5,421 bases of DNA from a bacterium (GTDB lineage: Bacteria > Pseudomonadota > Gammaproteobacteria > Burkholderiales > Burkholderiaceae_C): positions 1 to 5,421 of the forward strand of contig JAVBYK010000106.1 of the NCBI GenBank assembly GCA_030824095.1, in the 5' to 3' direction. Positions 1 through 5,158 of this stretch are shown here, one piece after another (position 1 is the stretch's first letter; each line of letters starts with the position of its first letter). The position numbers and the translations under genes are program-made. The notes under the pieces were generated by a model. The model worked only from the letters and a program-made list of their open reading frames with translations, did not search any database and had not been told where the DNA came from.

Positions 1-297
1 CTGGAGAAGCACACCGGTCCGGTCGTGGCGTCCACCGACTACATGAAGGCCTATGCCGAGCAGATCCGCCCCTTCATCCCCAAGGGCCGCACCTACAAGG
101 TGCTGGGCACCGACGGCTTTGGCCGCAGCGATTTCCGCAGCAAGCTGCGCGAGCACTTCGAGGTGAACCGCCACTACATCGTGCTGGCCGCTTTGAAGGC
201 GCTGAGCGAAGAAGGCACCGTTCCGGTGGCCAAGGTGGCCGAGGCCATTGCCAAGTACGGCATCAAGACCGACAAGATCAACCCGCTGTATGCCTGA
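1..297 (+). CDS. aceE: Pyruvate dehydrogenase E1 component, C-terminal end (partial)
   Basis: This is the last 98 codons of the thiamine-diphosphate-dependent E1 subunit, which decarboxylates pyruvate and reductively acetylates the lipoyl groups of E2. The frame is open from base 1 and ends in TGA at 295-297; the true start lies outside the window, and the GTG at 25 is an internal valine, not a start. The residues match the end of homodimeric (E. coli AceE-type) E1 proteins: the STDYMKAYAEQIRPFIP block, then YKVLGTDGFGRSD, LREHFEV, and a C-terminal IDTDKINPLYA-like ending (here IKTDKINPLYA). The GTDGFGRSD segment is typical of the C-terminal domain of this family. It lies directly upstream of aceF and lpdA on the same strand, as expected for a PDH operon. 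The identification is firm; thiamine-binding and active-site regions are not visible. Confidence 0.95.
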   Translation: MEKHTGPVVASTDYMKAYAEQIRPFIPKGRTYKVLGTDGFGRSDFRSKLREHFEVNRHYIVLAALKALSEEGTVPVAKVAEAIAKYGIKTDKINPLYA

Positions 298-305
298 AAC
301 CTTGC

Positions 306-343
306 GGGTCAGACCACTTTGCGGAGCAAATGTGCTCTGACCC
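306..343. repeat. REP-like imperfect hairpin between aceE and aceF
   Basis: The 66-base aceE-aceF spacer contains a long imperfect inverted repeat. The outer arms GGGTCAGA (306-313) and TCTGACCC (336-343) pair over 8 bases. After a C/C mismatch (314/335), CAC (315-317) pairs with GTG (332-334). T331 is bulged, TTTGC (318-322) pairs with GCAAA (326-330), and GGA is the loop, giving 16 base pairs in 38 nt. There is no T-tract, so it is not a classical terminator. The outer arm, GGGGTCAGAGCAC when read on the minus strand, resembles REP-type palindromes common in Comamonadaceae and related genomes; this is from memory, not a search. In the mRNA it could mark a processing or 3'-end protection point between E1 and E2/E3 messages. 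The hairpin itself is certain; family and function are inference. Confidence 0.7.
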
Positions 344-363
344 CAACTGATTGAAAGAACAAC

Positions 364-590
364 ATGGCACAAATTGAAATCCAGGTCCCCGATATTGGCG
401 ACTTTGATGAAGTCACCGTCATTGAACTGATGGTGAAAATCGGCGACACGGTCAAGGCCGAACAGTCGCTGATCACCGTGGAGTCCGACAAGGCCTCCAT
501 GGAAATCCCCTCCAGCCACGCCGGTGTGGTCAAGGAACTCAAGGTCAAGCTGGGCGACAAGGTCAAGCAGGGCTCGCTCGTCGTGATTCT
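364..590 (+). repeat. Lipoyl-domain coding repeat, copy 1 (in aceF)
   Basis: The first roughly 76 codons of aceF are a direct repeat of the first codons of lpdA. The proteins align without gaps, with the lipoyl lysine at residue 43 in both, and differ at only a handful of positions (for example 7, 15, 26, 30, 52, 62, 69). At DNA level the stretch around the lipoylation site is identical for 33 bases (486-518 here against 1841-1873), followed after one mismatch by 11 more identical bases. This is much closer than needed for protein function alone, because synonymous positions match too. Confidence 0.9.
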
Positions 591-1722
591 GGAAGGCGAG
601 GGCGTTGGCGCTGCGACGGCTCCCGCAGCTGCTGCACCGGCCCCCGCGCCCAGTGCTTCTGCACCAAATCCGGCTCCAGCCCTCGTGGAATCTGCGCAGG
701 CTGCTCCTGTTTTCGTAGCGCCTGCAGCGGTTGTTCCCGTGGCTGCGGCTGCCGTGCCGGCCCACAGCCCGACCACCGCGCCCGTGGGCCTGCCCCATGC
801 GTCACCGTCGGTACGCAAATACGCCCGTGAACTGGGTGTGCCCCTGAACGAGGTCAAGGGAAGCGGTCTGAAAGGCCGCATCACCGACGCCGACGTGCAG
901 GCCTTCACCCGTGCGGTGATGAGTGGTGCTGCGCAGACGCAGGCGGCCGCTGCCCAAAACAAGGCCGGCGGTGGTGGCGATGGCGCTGCCCTGGGCCTGA
1001 TTCCCTGGCCCAAGGTGGACTTTGCCAAGTTCGGACCCATCGAGCGCAAGGAACTCTCGCGCATCAAGAAGATCAGCGGCGCCAACCTGTTGCGCAATGC
1101 CATCATGATTCCGGCCGTCACCAACCACGACGATGCCGACATCACCGATCTGGAAGCCTTCCGCGTCTCCACCAACAAGGAGAATGAAAAGAGTGGCATC
1201 AAGGTCACGATGCTGGCCTTCCTGATCAAGGCCTGCGTGGCCGCGCTGAAGAAGTTTCCCGAGTTCAACAGCAGTCTGGACGGCGATGCACTGATCTACA
1301 AACAGTTCTACCACATCGGTTTTGCGGCCGACACGCCCAATGGCCTGATGGTTCCGGTGATCAAGGACGCCGACAAGAAAGGCATCTTCCAGATCAGCCA
1401 GGAAATGGGCGAACTGGCCAAGAAGGCGCGCGACGGCAAGCTGAGCCCGGCGGAAATGTCTGGTGCCAGCTTCACCATCTCCAGCCTGGGTGGCATTGGC
1501 GGGCGCTACTTCACGCCCATCATCAATGCGCCCGAGGTTGCCATTCTGGGTGTCTGCAAGAGCCAGATGGAACCGGTGTGGGACGGCAAGGCATTCGTGC
1601 CGCGTCTGATGCTGCCGCTGAGCCTGACCTGGGACCACCGCGTCATCGACGGTGCCGCCGCTGCGCGTTTCAACGTCTACCTGGGCCAGATCCTGGGTGA
1701 TTTCCGGAGGGTCCTGCTGTGA
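364..1722 (+). CDS. aceF: Dihydrolipoamide acetyltransferase, E2 of pyruvate dehydrogenase
   Basis: E2 forms the core of the pyruvate dehydrogenase complex and transfers the acetyl group from its lipoyl arm to CoA. The 452-aa protein shows, in order: one lipoyl domain (about 1-77, with the lipoylated lysine K43 in ESDKASME); an Ala/Pro-rich mobile linker (about 80-143); a peripheral-subunit-binding domain that holds E1/E3 (about 146-181, ASPSVRKYARELGVP then GLKGRITDADV); a second flexible Ala/Gly segment (about 185-210); and the catalytic domain (about 220-452). The active-site motif DHRVIDG at 424-430 supplies H425 and D429. E. coli AceF has three lipoyl domains, this one a single one; a further lipoyl domain sits on the E3 encoded next. 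The ATG at 364 begins directly at the lipoyl domain; its Shine-Dalgarno is weak (GAAAG at 353-357). The stop overlaps the lpdA start by 4 bases. The family is certain; assignment to pyruvate rather than another 2-oxoacid rests on the adjacent aceE. Confidence 0.95.
   Translation: MAQIEIQVPDIGDFDEVTVIELMVKIGDTVKAEQSLITVESDKASMEIPSSHAGVVKELKVKLGDKVKQGSLVVILEGEGVGAATAPAAAAPAPAPSASAPNPAPALVESAQAAPVFVAPAAVVPVAAAAVPAHSPTTAPVGLPHASPSVRKYARELGVPLNEVKGSGLKGRITDADVQAFTRAVMSGAAQTQAAAAQNKAGGGGDGAALGLIPWPKVDFAKFGPIERKELSRIKKISGANLLRNAIMIPAVTNHDDADITDLEAFRVSTNKENEKSGIKVTMLAFLIKACVAALKKFPEFNSSLDGDALIYKQFYHIGFAADTPNGLMVPVIKDADKKGIFQISQEMGELAKKARDGKLSPAEMSGASFTISSLGGIGGRYFTPIINAPEVAILGVCKSQMEPVWDGKAFVPRLMLPLSLTWDHRVIDGAAAARFNVYLGQILGDFRRVLL
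665..720 (+). repeat. Repeat-like linker segment, copy 1 (inside aceF)
   Basis: This 56-base piece of the aceF linker aligns without gaps to 2005-2060 in lpdA (about 43 of 56 bases by eye), including an exact 18-base block at 676-693 / 2016-2033 and the same GTAGCG end. It is relatively rich in codons that are uncommon nearby (AAT, TCT, CCT, GTA). It also resembles, gaplessly and at roughly 60% by eye, a dispersed Comamonadaceae repeat that I remember, with CTAGCGCT-type arms and a GTAGCG end. The paralogy with lpdA is directly visible; derivation from a dispersed repeat is inference. Confidence 0.55.
1706..1722 (+). promoter_or_regulatory. Shine-Dalgarno and GTGA stop/start overlap coupling lpdA to aceF
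   Basis: GGAGG at 1706-1710 lies inside the last aceF codons, 8 bases before the GTG start of lpdA at 1719. The GTG shares bases with the aceF TGA at 1720-1722. The good ribosome binding site and the lipoyl domain starting right after it fix the lpdA start. The overlap suggests that ribosomes finishing E2 reinitiate on E3, keeping the two subunits in proportion. Confidence 0.85.
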
Positions 1723-1945
1723 GCGTCATTGAAATCAAAGTCCCCGACATTGGCGACTTCGCCGAGGTCACCGTCATCGAATTGATGGTCAAGGTGGGTG
1801 ACACCATCAAGGCCGAGCAAAGCCTGATCACCGTGGAGAGCGACAAGGCCTCCATGGAAATCCCCTCCAGCCAGGCCGGTGTGGTGAAGGAGCTCAAGGT
1901 CGCGCTGGGCGATAAGGTCAAGGAAGGCTCTGTGGTGCTGATGCT
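1719..1945 (+). repeat. Lipoyl-domain coding repeat, copy 2 (in lpdA)
   Basis: This is the second copy of the lipoyl-domain coding repeat, paired with 364-590. The 33 identical bases are 1841-1873, covering the lipoylated lysine codon and the following IPSS residues. Both copies are in frame and intact, so both domains should be substrates for lipoylation. Confidence 0.9.
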
Positions 1946-3578
1946 GGAGGAAGCCGGTGCGGCTGACGCTGCAGCCAGCCCCGCTGCGCCAAGTGCTTCG
2001 GTGCCAAATGTGGCACCAGCCCTCGTGGAATCTACCCAATCTGCTCCTAAAACAGTAGCGTCTCCAGTGCCTGCCGGCGCCAGCTACGCCGGCACGGTCG
2101 ATCTGGATTGCGATGTGCTGGTGCTGGGCGGTGGCCCCGGTGGCTACTCCGCCGCCTTCCGCGCGGCCGACCTCGGCCTGAAGGTGGTGGTGGTGGAGCG
2201 CTATGCCACGCTGGGCGGCGTCTGCCTGAACGTGGGTTGCATCCCGTCCAAGGCGCTGCTGCATGTGGCCGCCGTCATGGACGAGGTGAGCCACCTGGGC
2301 GATCTGGGCGTGGACTTTGGTGCGCCGGTCGTCAACATCGACAAGCTGCGTGGCCACAAGGAAAAGGTCATTGGCAAGCTGACCGGCGGCCTGGCCGCCA
2401 TGGCCAAGATGCGCAAGGTCACCACCGTGCGCGGCTACGGTGCCTTCGTCGGCGCCAACCATGTCGAGGTGGAGGAAACCAGCGGTACTTCGCAGGAAAA
2501 GACCGGTGCCAAGAAGGTGATTGCCTTCAAGAAGGCCATCATCGCGGCGGGTTCCCAAGCCGTGCACCTGCCCTTCATGCCCGAAGACCCACGCGTGGTG
2601 GACAGCACCGGCGCCCTGGCACTGAAAGAAGTCCCCAAGCGCATGCTGATCCTGGGCGGCGGCATCATCGGTCTGGAAATGGGCACCGTCTACAGCACGC
2701 TGGGCGCACGCCTGGATGTGGTGGAAATGCTCGACGGCCTCATGCAAGGGGCTGATCGCGACCTGGTCAAGATTTGGCAGAAGATGAACGCCAAGCGCTT
2801 TGACAACATCATGCTCAAGACCAAGACCGTGTCCGCACGCGCCTTGCCCGAAGGCATTGAGGTCACGTTTGCGCCGGCCGAGGAGGGCGGAACCGCCCCT
2901 GCGCCCCAGGTCTATGACCTGGTGCTGCAAGCCGTGGGCCGCACACCCAACGGCAAGAAGATCGCTGCCGACAAGGCCGGTGTGGCCGTGACGGACCGCG
3001 GCTTCATCAACGTCGACATCCAGATGCGCACCAACGTGCCGCACATCTTCGCCATCGGCGACATCGTGGGCCAGCCCATGCTGGCGCACAAGGCGGTGCA
3101 CGAGGCGCATGTGGCAGCCGAAGTGATTGCCGGTGAACTGCAAGGCAACAAGGAACTGGCCGCAGCCGCCTTTAACGCCCGCGTCATCCCCAGCGTGGCC
3201 TACACCGATCCCGAAGTGGCCTGGGTCGGCCTCACCGAAGACCAGGCCAAGGCGCAGGGCATCAAGGTCAAGAAGGGCCTGTTCCCCTGGACCGCATCCG
3301 GCCGCGCCATCGCCAACGGCCGCGACGAAGGCGTGACCAAGCTGCTGTTCGACGACAGCCCTGAGGCACATGGCCACGGCAAGATCCTCGGCGGGGGCAT
3401 GGTGGGCACGCATGCCGGTGACATGATCGGCGAGATCGCGCTGGCCATCGAGATGGGCGCGGACGCGGTGGACATCGGCAAGACCATCCACCCACACCCC
3501 ACGCTTGGGGAGTCCATCGGCATGGCGGCGGAAGTGGCACACGGCAGTTGCACCGACGTGCCGCCGGCCCGCAAGTAG
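1719..3578 (+). CDS. lpdA: Dihydrolipoamide dehydrogenase (E3) with N-terminal lipoyl domain
   Basis: E3 reoxidises dihydrolipoyl groups of E2 using FAD and a redox disulfide, passing electrons to NAD+. The 619-aa protein is longer than a plain E3 (about 470-480 aa) because of an N-terminal lipoyl domain (about 1-77, lipoyl lysine K43) and an Ala/Pro linker (about 80-124). The E3 part follows: FAD-binding GGGPGG at 137-142; the redox disulfide CLNVGC with C169 and C174; the NAD-binding glycine motif LGGGIIGLE at 312-320; the second FAD motif HIFAIGD at 442-448; and the dimerisation domain ending in HPHPTLGES (591-599), whose H593 and E598 form the catalytic pair. All key residues are present. 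Lipoyl-E3 fusions are established in betaproteobacterial PDH operons (for example Ralstonia PdhL, Neisseria P64k). The GTG start at 1719 is supported by GGAGG 8 bases upstream. This copy is probably dedicated to PDH; a separate E3 may serve other complexes. Confidence 0.95.
   Translation: MSVIEIKVPDIGDFAEVTVIELMVKVGDTIKAEQSLITVESDKASMEIPSSQAGVVKELKVALGDKVKEGSVVLMLEEAGAADAAASPAAPSASVPNVAPALVESTQSAPKTVASPVPAGASYAGTVDLDCDVLVLGGGPGGYSAAFRAADLGLKVVVVERYATLGGVCLNVGCIPSKALLHVAAVMDEVSHLGDLGVDFGAPVVNIDKLRGHKEKVIGKLTGGLAAMAKMRKVTTVRGYGAFVGANHVEVEETSGTSQEKTGAKKVIAFKKAIIAAGSQAVHLPFMPEDPRVVDSTGALALKEVPKRMLILGGGIIGLEMGTVYSTLGARLDVVEMLDGLMQGADRDLVKIWQKMNAKRFDNIMLKTKTVSARALPEGIEVTFAPAEEGGTAPAPQVYDLVLQAVGRTPNGKKIAADKAGVAVTDRGFINVDIQMRTNVPHIFAIGDIVGQPMLAHKAVHEAHVAAEVIAGELQGNKELAAAAFNARVIPSVAYTDPEVAWVGLTEDQAKAQGIKVKKGLFPWTASGRAIANGRDEGVTKLLFDDSPEAHGHGKILGGGMVGTHAGDMIGEIALAIEMGADAVDIGKTIHPHPTLGESIGMAAEVAHGSCTDVPPARK
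2005..2060 (+). repeat. Repeat-like linker segment, copy 2 (inside lpdA)
   Basis: This is the lpdA counterpart of 665-720. Its second half (2031-2060) is about 47% G+C, clearly below the flanking coding sequence. The end, with an AAAA run followed by CAGTAGCG, is closer than copy 1 to the dispersed repeat I remember. It sits 5 codons nearer to the gene start than the aceF copy, in the same reading phase. Confidence 0.5.
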
Positions 3579-3584
3579 GCCGGC
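3563..3584. other. GC-rich inverted repeat across the lpdA stop codon
   Basis: GCCGGCC (3563-3569) and GGCCGGC (3578-3584) are perfect 7-base complementary arms with an 8-base loop, spanning the lpdA TAG at 3576-3578. There is no T-run after it (CATTAAACC), so it does not qualify as an intrinsic terminator, and arms of this composition can arise by chance in GC-rich DNA. It might slow or stabilise the 3' end of the lpdA message. Confidence 0.35.
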
Positions 3585-3605
3585 ATTAAACCGCACAGAG
3601 AGCGC

Positions 3606-3842
3606 ATGAGCGGGAAATTCCCCATCAACCCCGCCCACCCCGAGCGGGTGTGCTGGGGTTGTGACCTGTTCTGCGCGGCCAAGGACATGCGCTGCGGCAA
3701 CGGTTCGGATCGCACCATGCATCCGGTGGAACTGTTTGGCGAAGGGTGGCAGGACTGGGGTGGCTCGACTGAAGCTCCGCCTATTGGGCACGAAGTGAGC
3801 CCCGATGCAGCTGCATTGACCTTATCCGTGCAGAAGGGGTAA
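3606..3842 (+). CDS. DUF3079 family small four-cysteine protein
   Basis: This is a 78-aa protein of unknown function. I recognise the DUF3079 pattern: a short KFPINPAHPERVCWGCD start, then FCAAKDMRCGNGSDRTMHPVELFG and a tryptophan-containing segment, WQDWG. Four cysteines, C16-x2-C19-x3-C23-x6-C30, could bind a metal ion such as zinc or iron, but this is inferred only from their spacing. No signal peptide or membrane segment is visible, so it should be cytosolic. The conserved part ends near residue 53; the last 25 residues look unconserved and low in motif content. It starts 27 bases after lpdA and could be read from the same transcript; its ribosome site is weak (AGAGAG at 3597-3602, very close to the ATG). 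The family call is fairly confident; no function can be assigned. Confidence 0.85.
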   Translation: MSGKFPINPAHPERVCWGCDLFCAAKDMRCGNGSDRTMHPVELFGEGWQDWGGSTEAPPIGHEVSPDAAALTLSVQKG

Positions 3843-3871
3843 GTCAGGCTAAACCCCGAGTGCTACACATT

Positions 3872-3886
3872 CAGTCGCTTCGACTG
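3872..3886 (+). terminator. Weak candidate terminator hairpin after DUF3079 gene
   Basis: CAGTCG and CGACTG form a perfect 6-base stem with a CTT loop, followed by only three T residues and then CG. A third copy of CAGTCG at 3895-3900 can pair with the same CGACTG arm (3881-3886), so two exclusive foldings are possible. The stem is short and the T-run poor, so it is offered only as a candidate for ending the PDH/DUF3079 transcript. Confidence 0.25.
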
Positions 3887-3986
3887 TTTCGATGCAGTCG
3901 CGGTTTGTTGAAAGCAGGGAGTAAAGGAAGATTGCGGGGCATGGCATTGACGCGGACGCTTATGTGGGGCATGAACCGCGTGAAGG

Positions 3987-4014
3987 TGTGGATGCTCGGT
4001 TCGTTTCATCCACA
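3987..4014. terminator. 8-base inverted repeat just downstream of the HD-GYP gene
   Basis: TGTGGATG (3987-3994) and CATCCACA (4007-4014) are perfectly complementary with a 12-base loop. The repeat lies 11 bases beyond the end of the HD-GYP gene on its strand, where a terminator would be expected. No run of U follows on either strand, so a stabilising 3' hairpin or a protein site is equally possible. Confidence 0.3.
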
Positions 4015-4024
4015 TCAATCTGCC

Positions 4025-5146
4025 TCACCGTTCGTCGGCGAAATCGTGGGCGATCCTGGCGAAATCGTCTTGCAACTCCAGAAAGGTGTCCACGAGGAAT
4101 GGGTCGAAGTGCTTGCCACTCGCCGCAGTGATGTCGGCCACCGCCTGTGCGACTGGTAACGCTTTCTTGTACACCCGCGCGCTGGTCAGCGCATCAAACA
4201 CGTCCGCCAATGCCATGATGCGGGCTGCCAGGGGGATGGCTTCGCCTTGCGCGTGGTCCGGATACCCCGAGCCGTCCCATCGCTCATGGTGTGAACGCGC
4301 AATCTGTCTGGCGACTTCCAGAAAGGCCAGTGGCGTGCCCAGGCTGCGATAGGCGGAGCGATCCGCGTCCCTGACGCGCTGCATGGCCAGCGCGATGGCA
4401 TCACCCCCAATCTGGCTGTGCGTCTTCATGATTTCAAACTCGTCGGCCGTCAGCTTCCCGGGTTTGCGCAGAATCTGGTCAGGGATGCCCACTTTCCCGA
4501 TGTCGTGCAGGGGGGCGGCCCTGACGATCATTTTCAGCTGCTCTTCCGAGAGCTGCCCCTGGTAGCGTGGGTGTCGCCGCAGTGCCCCGCCCAGCAACTC
4601 CACGTAGGACTGGGTGCGAAAGATATGACCACCGGTATCGGCATCGCGTGTCTCGGCTAGTGTGGCCAGCGCGTGCAGGCTGGCGTTCTGGATCAGCTCG
4701 TTGTCGTGCATGCGGCGCAAGACTTCTGACTCCAGAAACACATTCTGGTCCTTCAGCCAGTCCTTCGCACTCTTGTTTTCCAGTTGGGTGCGAACCCGGG
4801 CCAGCACCACGACCGGCTTGATCGGTTTGGTGATGTAGTCCGCAGCCCCCAGTTCCAGCCCCCGTTCTTCGTCCTCGGCGCGATCCTTGGCGGTCACAAA
4901 AATGACGGGGATGTCGCGGGTGGCGGGGCTCTCTTGCAGGCGCGCAAGCAACTGGTAGCCATCCATGTCGGGCATCATCACATCCAGCAGGATCAAATCG
5001 GGGCGGGGCTCGGACAGTGCCGCGTGCAGCGCGCGTTGCCCGGAGTTGGCAACTTTGACCCGGTAGTGGGTCTCCAGCAGTTCCCCCAGGATGGCCAGGT
5101 TTTCGGGCTGGTCATCGACTACCAGCACAGTGTGCTTCGTGTTCAT
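4025..5146 (-). CDS. Two-component response regulator with REC and HD-GYP domains (c-di-GMP phosphodiesterase)
   Basis: This 373-aa cytosolic regulator should hydrolyse cyclic di-GMP under control of phosphorylation. The REC domain (about 5-122) has the acidic pair D11/D12, phospho-acceptor D55 in LLDVMMPDMDG, T85 and K107 followed by P108. A helical connector (about 123-155) leads to the HD-GYP domain (about 156-350). That domain has H174, the HDIGK box with H214, D215 and K218, IPDQILRKPGKL, H243, H286/H287 in SHHERWDGSGYP with the GYP at 294-296, and D315 in ALADVFDALTS, so the metal ligands and signature residues are present. The RpfG-like architecture is standard, but I do not assign a symbol. 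About 43 residues separate H243 from H286, longer than in the shortest family members. The ATG overlaps the stop of the upstream gene (ATGA), with GAGG 8 bases before it (complement of 5155-5158), indicating coupled expression with the presumed cognate kinase. Confidence 0.93.
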   Translation of the reverse strand: MNTKHTVLVVDDQPENLAILGELLETHYRVKVANSGQRALHAALSEPRPDLILLDVMMPDMDGYQLLARLQESPATRDIPVIFVTAKDRAEDEERGLELGAADYITKPIKPVVVLARVRTQLENKSAKDWLKDQNVFLESEVLRRMHDNELIQNASLHALATLAETRDADTGGHIFRTQSYVELLGGALRRHPRYQGQLSEEQLKMIVRAAPLHDIGKVGIPDQILRKPGKLTADEFEIMKTHSQIGGDAIALAMQRVRDADRSAYRSLGTPLAFLEVARQIARSHHERWDGSGYPDHAQGEAIPLAARIMALADVFDALTSARVYKKALPVAQAVADITAASGKHFDPFLVDTFLELQDDFARIAHDFADER

Positions 5147-5158
5147 GTCTGCCGCCTC
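5143..5158 (-). promoter_or_regulatory. Shine-Dalgarno and ATGA stop/start overlap for the HD-GYP gene
   Basis: On the minus strand GAGG (complement of 5155-5158) lies 8 bases before the ATG at 5146-5144, and the upstream TGA (5145-5143) shares bases with that ATG. This settles the start and suggests translational coupling of regulator to the upstream gene. Confidence 0.8.

Larger units (their letters stand above)
3843..4024. other. Convergent intergenic region with short hairpins, no gene
   Basis: These 182 bases separate the + strand DUF3079 gene from the - strand HD-GYP gene. I see no supported coding region. Inverted repeats are present: GGGGT/ACCCC (3836-3840 / 3853-3857); CAGTCG/CGACTG (3872-3877 / 3881-3886, 3-base loop, followed by TTT); and TGTGGATG/CATCCACA (3987-3994 / 4007-4014). 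Any of these could help end transcription from either side, but none has a full U-tract. Confidence 0.6.

Noticed and set aside
25..297. A separate 90-codon gene starting at GTG 25
   Set aside because: The same frame is open from base 1 with AceE-like residues upstream of the GTG, so this is just the end of aceE.
309..1638. Long minus-strand frames opposite aceF (309-1268 and 802-1638)
   Set aside because: Both are shadows of the GC-rich aceF coding sequence, with low-complexity Ala/Thr/Ser or Gln/Asp-rich translations and no family resemblance.
1677..3791. A 704-codon open frame on the minus strand opposite lpdA
   Set aside because: It is antisense to a gene with every E3 catalytic motif. 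Its His-, Gly- and Ala-rich composition is the expected complement of GC-rich codons, and it has no recognisable domain.
3806..3815. Perfect 10-base palindrome TGCAGCTGCA
   Set aside because: It lies inside the DUF3079 coding region, is short, and GCAGC-type words are frequent here; no operator role can be supported.
3816..3844. Possible promoter with a TTGACC -35-like box
   Set aside because: No -10-like hexamer lies at 16-18 bases spacing and there is no downstream plus-strand gene for it to serve.
3860..4159. A 99-codon plus-strand frame in the intergenic region
   Set aside because: Its last third is antisense to the conserved HD-GYP C-terminus, it has no convincing ribosome site, and its translation resembles no protein family.
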